Below are positions 13,315-17,679 of a stretch of DNA of 17,679 nucleotides, piece after piece (position 1 is the stretch's first letter; each line of letters begins with the position of its first letter). The DNA is from an uncultured Prevotellaceae bacterium (GTDB taxonomy: Bacteria > Bacteroidota > Bacteroidia > Bacteroidales > Bacteroidaceae), in contig CAMNHM010000047.1 of the NCBI GenBank assembly GCA_946539475.1, forward strand, positions 1 to 17,679, written 5' to 3'. The notes below the pieces were generated by a model. It ran no database searches. It was not told the origin of the DNA and worked only from the letters and a program-made list of their open reading frames with translations. The position numbers were made by a program, and so were the translations under genes.

Positions 13315-15312
13315 ATGAAAAGAACACTACTTCTTTGCTCTGTACTGGCCATGACGCTGACGGCCGGTGCACAGAAGGCTGCTATCAGCCGCCGTCCGAG
13401 CCTCTCGGCTGAGGCTTTCAAAACCGCTCAGCAGAAGGCACAGGCACCTGTCCGCAAGGCTGCTGACGATGCCAACACCATCTATTGGGGCTATCCCACT
13501 GCTCCGCTCTACAGTGGCGGCTTGAACTACGAGCCCGAGACTATCTCGCAGGCTATCACCGTCCCCGGCCGTCTGCTGAAAGGCAGCGTGCTGAAAGGCG
13601 CCAGTATCGTCCTGCCCTACGTGCCCCACTTGAAGGACATCAAGGTGTGGGTGTCGTCGAAGCTGCCCGACGACTACATGACGGGCGATATTATCAATGT
13701 CATGCCCGACCCCTCGACGCTGAAGAGCAAGGAGCTGACCGACGTGATGTTCGACACTCCCTACACCATCACCGACGAGGACTTCTATGTGGGCTACACT
13801 TTCACACAGACCGATGACATGAGCGATCCTGAGGACAACTGGCCCCTCTGGCGCTACGACTATGCCCAGGAGGTCAACGGCAGCTACTGGCTCTATACCA
13901 GCCAGACCTTCCCCATGTGGTTCAACCTCTATGGCTTTAACTATGGCAATGCTCCCATCGACCTGATCCTCGACATCAGCGAGTGCACGGCCCAGGGCAA
14001 TGTGCAGGTGAGCGAGATTGGCGTGACAACCGTCAAGACCGGCGAGGAGGTGCGTTTCAACATGGGCATGCTCAACCAGGCCGGTTTCGTGAAGAGCATC
14101 GACTACACGTTCACACAGGACGGCGAGAGCGTCGAGCGTCATCTCGACCTAGAGAGTCCGCTGACACGCCTGCTCCAGGTCGGCCAGTTTGAGGTGCAGG
14201 CCGCCACTCCTGAGGTTGCCGCCATGCAGCCCGTCAGCCTGAGCGTCGACAAGGTGAACGGTACGGACAATGCCGAGACTGTCCTCAACGAGACCGAGGG
14301 AGCCATCATCGCCGTCGACAAGGTGGGACAGCGCCGTTCGGTCTATGAGGCCTTCACCACTATCAGCTCGCCGCAGGAGGTGCTCGCCATGGCTTCGCTG
14401 CCGCTGCTGCGTAATGCCGTGGGCGATAAGATGATTGCCATCAATGCCCATTTCACCGCCGACGATGAGAATCCCGACCCGATGAACTGCGAGGACTACT
14501 CCGACCTGGCCTTCTCGCTGACCAACGGCACGCTGCCCGCCTACTACATCGACCGCCTGCAGCAGTTCAACCCCTACTTCGGAACGACGCCCATGGACGG
14601 CAACGGCACGTACCACTTCAATGCCGACAAGACCTTCAACGATGTGAACAGCCGTGCCTGTGAGGCAGACATTGAGCTCACCGCACAGTGGGCTGACGAT
14701 GCGAAGACACAGCTGGAGGCCACCACACAGACAACGTTCTACCTCAACAGCGAGGAGCCTTTCTATGCCATCGGCTTCGTGCTGACCGAAGACGACGTGT
14801 GCTATGAGGAGGTGAAGCAGCAGAACGCCCTGTCGCCCGACTACTTCGACGACTGGAACTATAGCTATCCTGAGAACAACAAGCTCTTCCCCGACGACGA
14901 CCTGAAGGAGTACACCACCGGTCCTGCCGAGATCAGCGCCCCCGTGAACCAGAACGTGGTGCGTGGCGCCTGGGAGCCCGTGGCAGGTATCGATGGCAGC
15001 GTGGAGGCTGTTGAGAGCGACAAGGCACAGCAGTTCACCACCGTGCTCGACATTGCTGACAAGACCGTCCTCGACAAGAACAACCTCAAGCTCGTAGCGC
15101 TGCTCATCAACCTCTACGACGGTAGCATCGTCAATGCTGCTGAGGTGTCGCTGAGCGATGAGACGACGGCCGTTGCCAGCCTTGGTGCAAACGACAGCCA
15201 GAAGGTGAGCTCTCGCTATAGCGTCAGCGGACAGCTGTTGAAGGCTCCGCATAAGGGTCTGAACATCGTGAAGCTGGCCAATGGCAAGACGCTGAAGATG
15301 ATTGTGAGATAA
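13315..15312 (+). CDS. Exported Omp28-like thioredoxin-fold protein lacking the CxxC site
   Basis: 665 residues from ATG 13315, chosen because it gives a normal signal peptide (MKRTLLLCSVLAMTLTAGAQ, cleavage near AGA/Q) just after a good promoter; in-frame codons further upstream would only add an odd extension. The body parallels the next gene: an N-terminal beta domain (IYWGYPTAP ... IKVWVSSKLPDD against VWWGFYTED ... AKVWVGTKLPAD), a middle segment ending in VDKVNGTDN, then a thioredoxin-like part opening RRSVYEAFT. At the position of the partner's W-C-S-W-C-P this protein reads T-I-S-S-P-Q (residues 349-354), with no cysteine. The cis-proline motif is kept (GTLPAYYIDR, Pro408). The last 33 residues (SRYSVSGQLLKAPHKGLNIV and a short basic end) form a tail shared with the next protein, resembling Bacteroidales surface-sorting ends. 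Probably surface or periplasmic; a binding or structural role rather than redox catalysis is inferred. Confidence 0.85.
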   Translation: MKRTLLLCSVLAMTLTAGAQKAAISRRPSLSAEAFKTAQQKAQAPVRKAADDANTIYWGYPTAPLYSGGLNYEPETISQAITVPGRLLKGSVLKGASIVLPYVPHLKDIKVWVSSKLPDDYMTGDIINVMPDPSTLKSKELTDVMFDTPYTITDEDFYVGYTFTQTDDMSDPEDNWPLWRYDYAQEVNGSYWLYTSQTFPMWFNLYGFNYGNAPIDLILDISECTAQGNVQVSEIGVTTVKTGEEVRFNMGMLNQAGFVKSIDYTFTQDGESVERHLDLESPLTRLLQVGQFEVQAATPEVAAMQPVSLSVDKVNGTDNAETVLNETEGAIIAVDKVGQRRSVYEAFTTISSPQEVLAMASLPLLRNAVGDKMIAINAHFTADDENPDPMNCEDYSDLAFSLTNGTLPAYYIDRLQQFNPYFGTTPMDGNGTYHFNADKTFNDVNSRACEADIELTAQWADDAKTQLEATTQTTFYLNSEEPFYAIGFVLTEDDVCYEEVKQQNALSPDYFDDWNYSYPENNKLFPDDDLKEYTTGPAEISAPVNQNVVRGAWEPVAGIDGSVEAVESDKAQQFTTVLDIADKTVLDKNNLKLVALLINLYDGSIVNAAEVSLSDETTAVASLGANDSQKVSSRYSVSGQLLKAPHKGLNIVKLANGKTLKMIVR

Positions 15313-15333
15313 GGTGTGAAACAAGTGAGACGC

Positions 15334-17190
15334 ATGAACAGAATCCTGACAATCGTCGTCACCGTTTTTATAGCTACTGCCACACGGGCCGCCGTCGCGC
15401 TGGACGACGGCCAGGTGTGGTGGGGCTTCTACACCGAAGATATGCCCCTTACGGGTATCGGCGAGGACAAAGCCTACAACTATAACTGTGCGATGTACGT
15501 TGAGGGCGACGATGCCGTCGTCGGCGGCTGTACAGTTACCGCCATCAGGTTCCCGCTGGCTTACAAGACCAGCAACCTCCGCAGTGCGAAGGTATGGGTG
15601 GGCACCAAGCTGCCCGCAGATGGCGAGAAGGCCGATATTGCCGAGGTGAGCATCCTCGATGCGCGCCTCGTGGGGCTGAGCGACAATGGCGCTCCCATGA
15701 ACGAGGTGAAACTGAAGGTGCCGGTCGTCATACCCGAGGGCGGCCTGTATATCGGCTATAGCCTGAAGGTGAGGGCAACCACCCGCCCTGAGGAGAGCTT
15801 CCCAATCCTCACTGCCCAGCCACAGGATGGCAACGAGCATGCCTGCTATTACTATTCCGCTACGTCGCAGCAGTGGGAGAACCGTTCTGCCGACGGCGTG
15901 CTGGCACTGCAGGTGGCTGTCAGTGGAGGGTCGCTGCCGCAGCATGCCGCCGCGGGAGGAACTTTCTACGACATCATCACTACTGCTGAGGCACAGACTG
16001 ATATCGCTATCCCCGTGCGCAGCATGGGTATCCAGCCTGTCAGCAATATCGACTGCCAGCTGCTGGTCAACGGTGAGCCCGTCGGCGAGCCGCTGCATCA
16101 TGACTTTGGTACTCCGGTGGCAAACTTCTCGGCCGACACCCTCCACTTCGTCGTCAGTGCTCCCAGCCAGGCTGGCAATGCTGCCTGCGCACTACGTATC
16201 GACCAGGTGAACGGGCAGGAGAACGAGGCCGCCTCGAAGGCTGTGCACTCGGGAAATGTGGCAGTGCTGTCGCAGCAAGGCACGCGGCGCACGCTGATGG
16301 AGGAGTTCACTGGCTCGTGGTGCTCATGGTGCCCGCGTGGCGTGGCCGGCATAGAGATGATGACTGATGTCTATCCCGAACGCTTTGTGGCTGTCGCCAT
16401 CCATCGCAACGACCCCATGCAGGCTGCCGACTACGACGTGTTTCGTGGCAGCTACGGCTCTTTCCCCGGAGCAGTCATCAACCGTGAGCACGACGTCGAT
16501 CCCTACAACGGCCTTGAGGGCATCAGCCTGAGCGATATCGTCGCCTACACGCTGAACGAGTCATGCCAGGCCGACCTGCAGGCCGAGGCCTACTGGGCCA
16601 ATGAGGAGAAGACGCTGCTCGATATCACTGCCACTACCACGTTCTACTATTCTACCGACCGCAGCGACTATGCCCTGGCTTTTGTCGTCGTGCACGACAG
16701 CCTGAGGGGTAGTGGCGCCGACTGGGCACAGGTGAACATCTACAGCGGCAGTGCTGAGTGGGCCGCCAAGCCCTATATGAAGCAGTTCACCGACGCCCCC
16801 GGCACTATCGAGGGCTATGCCTACAATCATGTGGCCATCGCCGCCCAGGGAATTCTGAAAGGCGTCAATGGCAGTATCGTTGCACCTATTGTTGATGGCG
16901 AGGCTCAGACGTTTACCACAACTGTCGACCTGACGGGCAACAGCTTGCTGCAGAATCCTGACCATGTACATGGCGTGGTGATGCTTATCTATCGGCCTAC
17001 CGGACTCGTCGTTAATGCTGCTCCCGCTCGTCTGCCTGTTCCCGTAGAGGATGCTATCAGCGTAGCCTCCGACAGGCAGTATTCGCCTGCCGGCTATTAC
17101 ACGGCCGACGGCCGACGGACTTCAACTCAGCGTCCAGGCTTGAACATCGTTCGCATGACCGACGGAACGATTCGTAAGGTTGTGTACTAA
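15334..17190 (+). CDS. Exported Omp28-related protein with thioredoxin-type CxxC
   Basis: 618 residues from ATG 15334, which gives a clean signal peptide (MNRILTIVVTVFIATATRAA, cleavage near AVA/L) and leaves 21 bp after the preceding stop. A GTG at 15316 is in frame but would put six extra residues before it. The N-terminal beta domain resembles that of the upstream paralogue. The thioredoxin-like domain opens RRTLMEEFTGSWCSWCPRG, with Cys330 and Cys333 as the redox pair, and keeps the cis-Pro (GSFPGAVINR, Pro378). Omp28-family proteins of Bacteroidetes carry this EEFTGxWCxxCP signature. A beta-rich C-terminal half follows, ending in a tail SPAGYYTADGRR ... GLNIVRMTDGT and a short basic end like that of the paralogue. 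A thiol oxidoreductase or disulfide-handling role at the surface is inferred. It is probably co-transcribed with the upstream paralogue. Confidence 0.87.
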   Translation: MNRILTIVVTVFIATATRAAVALDDGQVWWGFYTEDMPLTGIGEDKAYNYNCAMYVEGDDAVVGGCTVTAIRFPLAYKTSNLRSAKVWVGTKLPADGEKADIAEVSILDARLVGLSDNGAPMNEVKLKVPVVIPEGGLYIGYSLKVRATTRPEESFPILTAQPQDGNEHACYYYSATSQQWENRSADGVLALQVAVSGGSLPQHAAAGGTFYDIITTAEAQTDIAIPVRSMGIQPVSNIDCQLLVNGEPVGEPLHHDFGTPVANFSADTLHFVVSAPSQAGNAACALRIDQVNGQENEAASKAVHSGNVAVLSQQGTRRTLMEEFTGSWCSWCPRGVAGIEMMTDVYPERFVAVAIHRNDPMQAADYDVFRGSYGSFPGAVINREHDVDPYNGLEGISLSDIVAYTLNESCQADLQAEAYWANEEKTLLDITATTTFYYSTDRSDYALAFVVVHDSLRGSGADWAQVNIYSGSAEWAAKPYMKQFTDAPGTIEGYAYNHVAIAAQGILKGVNGSIVAPIVDGEAQTFTTTVDLTGNSLLQNPDHVHGVVMLIYRPTGLVVNAAPARLPVPVEDAISVASDRQYSPAGYYTADGRRTSTQRPGLNIVRMTDGTIRKVVY

Positions 17191-17202
17191 GTAACTCTTT
17201 TT

Positions 17203-17230
17203 GTACCTTTGGGCAATCGCCCAAAGGTAC
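17203..17230. terminator. Perfect 12-bp-stem palindrome with 4-nt loop
   Basis: GTACCTTTGGGC (17203-17214) and its exact reverse complement (17219-17230) enclose the loop AATC, 12 bp after the stop of the Omp28-like gene. Position and stem fit an intrinsic terminator, although the T tail (TTTCGCTT) is short. Each arm also contains TACCTTTG, a -7 promoter box, one on each strand. Confidence 0.55.
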
Positions 17231-17240
17231 TTTCGCTTGG

Positions 17241-17276
17241 AAAAACAAAGAAAAAAAAGGTTTTTCTTTGGTTTTT
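17241..17276. repeat. A/T-rich inverted repeat overlapping the prfB -33 box
   Basis: AAAAACAAAGAAAAA (17241-17255) is nearly the reverse complement of TTTTTCTTTGGTTTTT (17261-17276), with a 5-nt loop. The -33 TTTG of the prfB promoter (17267-17270) lies in the right arm. It may be a terminator back-up, an operator or simple A/T-rich sequence. Confidence 0.45.
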
Positions 17277-17298
17277 CTCTCGCTTATTAGTACCTTTG
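17267..17298 (+). promoter_or_regulatory. prfB promoter, full Bacteroidetes consensus
   Basis: TTTG (17267-17270), a 20-bp spacer, then TACCTTTG (17291-17298). This is the best match to the Bacteroidetes -33/-7 consensus in the window. The -7 box ends only 4 bp before the prfB ATG at 17303, so the transcription start should fall on or within a few bases of the start codon. Confidence 0.75.
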
Positions 17299-17302
17299 CA
17301 CC

Positions 17303-17679
17303 ATGATTACGCAAGACCAACTGAAAGACGTGCTCGACAGAGCCGACAAGCTGAAGTACTACCTGCACATCGACGAGCGGCAGGTGGAGCTTGAAGAGGA
17401 GCAGCTGCGCACGCAGGCTCCTGACTTCTGGGACGACCCCAAGCGCGCCGAGGAGCAGATGAAAAAGGTGCGCGGCATCAAGCGCTGGATAGACGGATAT
17501 AAAGATGTACGCACGAAAGCCGACGAGCTACAACTGGCCTTCGACTTCTATAGGGAGGAGATGGTCACCGAGAGTGAGGTCGACGAGGACTATCGGCAGG
17601 CTCTCCAGACCATCGAGCAGCTGGAGCTGATGAACATGCTGCGGCAGAAGGAAGACCCCATGGACTGCGTGCTGAAGAT
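17303..17679 (+). CDS. prfB: Peptide chain release factor 2, N-terminal part (3' truncated by window edge)
   Basis: ATG 17303 opens a frame that stays open to the window end (125 full codons). The peptide starts MITQDQLKDVLDRADKLKYY and continues with helical segments including APDFWDDPKRAEEQMKKVRG, the N-terminal coiled-coil domain of RF2, which recognises UGA/UAA stop codons and triggers peptide release. The last residues, DCVLKI by reading the partial codon, correspond to the start of the catalytic half; the GGQ motif lies beyond the window. In many bacteria codons near 25 contain a CUU-UGA +1 frameshift site that autoregulates RF2. Here the equivalent position reads TAC-TAC-CTG-CAC-ATC-GAC in one open frame, with no stop and no upstream purine-rich stimulator, so that control is absent. 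The promoter places the transcript start almost at the ATG. Confidence 0.93.
   Translation, partial: MITQDQLKDVLDRADKLKYYLHIDERQVELEEEQLRTQAPDFWDDPKRAEEQMKKVRGIKRWIDGYKDVRTKADELQLAFDFYREEMVTESEVDEDYRQALQTIEQLELMNMLRQKEDPMDCVLK

Noticed and set aside
15316..15318. GTG 15316 as the start of the Omp28-like gene
   Set aside because: ATG 15334 gives a compact signal peptide; the GTG only adds VKQVRR in front. It cannot be fully excluded.
14149..16146. A long (665-codon) open frame on the minus strand across both thioredoxin-like genes
   Set aside because: It lies antisense to two genes with signal peptides and recognisable domains, spans their junction, and encodes a His/Val/Gly-rich sequence with no domain pattern. 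It is a by-product of the GC-biased codon use of the plus strand.
1..17679. tRNA or rRNA genes anywhere in the window
   Set aside because: No tRNA cloverleaf with a GTTCxANNC T-arm and CCA-type end, and no rRNA-like conserved stretch, was seen in the intergenic regions.

Overview
The window reads as a chromosomal segment of a Bacteroidales bacterium, most likely Prevotella or a close relative. Several genes are preceded by the Bacteroidetes -7 promoter box TAnnTTTG, Shine-Dalgarno sites are not obvious, and the protein families are typical of the group: Bacteroidetes-style leucine-rich repeats with a Cys in the consensus, dockerin-like C-termini, Omp28-like thioredoxin proteins and short GLNIV-type C-terminal tails. 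All genes lie on the + strand except one lipoprotein gene.

Layout. 1-624 is the C-terminal half of glutamate dehydrogenase (gdhA). It is followed 14 bp later by a small exported RlpA-like double-psi beta-barrel protein, whose signal peptide is encoded inside an inverted-repeat element. 1113-1966 is a gene-poor stretch with a second inverted-repeat element, a small hairpin, five tandem 22-bp repeats, and a truncated remnant of an AbiEii-type nucleotidyltransferase toxin gene. 1967-10379 holds two very large exported proteins 38 bp apart, probably one operon. The first (1390 aa) has a short BspA-like LRR stretch, many beta-rich repeats and a single dockerin-type calcium loop. The second (about 1400 aa if repaired) has a beta-helix-like N-terminus, five modules each made of a canonical EF-hand loop plus an LRR block, and a two-loop dockerin-like end. 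Its signal peptide is out of frame because of a one-base shortfall in a T tract. A glycine-zipper lipoprotein (minus strand) converges on it with only 2 bp between the stop codons.

An intergenic region of about 150 bp with a shared dyad separates the divergent lipoprotein gene and a long-chain acyl-CoA ligase. Then come two tandem exported paralogues (13315-15312 and 15334-17190). The second has an Omp28-like thioredoxin fold with a C-S-W-C site; in the first the CxxC is gone although the fold signature remains. Both end in the same short C-terminal tail. The window closes with the 5' part of prfB (release factor 2), here without the programmed frameshift and probably on a leaderless or nearly leaderless message.

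Most of the window is therefore cell-surface biology (calcium-loaded LRR and repeat proteins, thiol-redox proteins, envelope lipoproteins) set among housekeeping genes. I did not find a complete defence, mobile or biosynthetic system. The points most worth following up are the out-of-frame leader of the EF-hand/LRR protein, that protein's modular calcium architecture, the thioredoxin paralogue without cysteines, and the repeat-encoded signal peptide of the RlpA-like protein. All calls come from reading the sequence; no database search was run.
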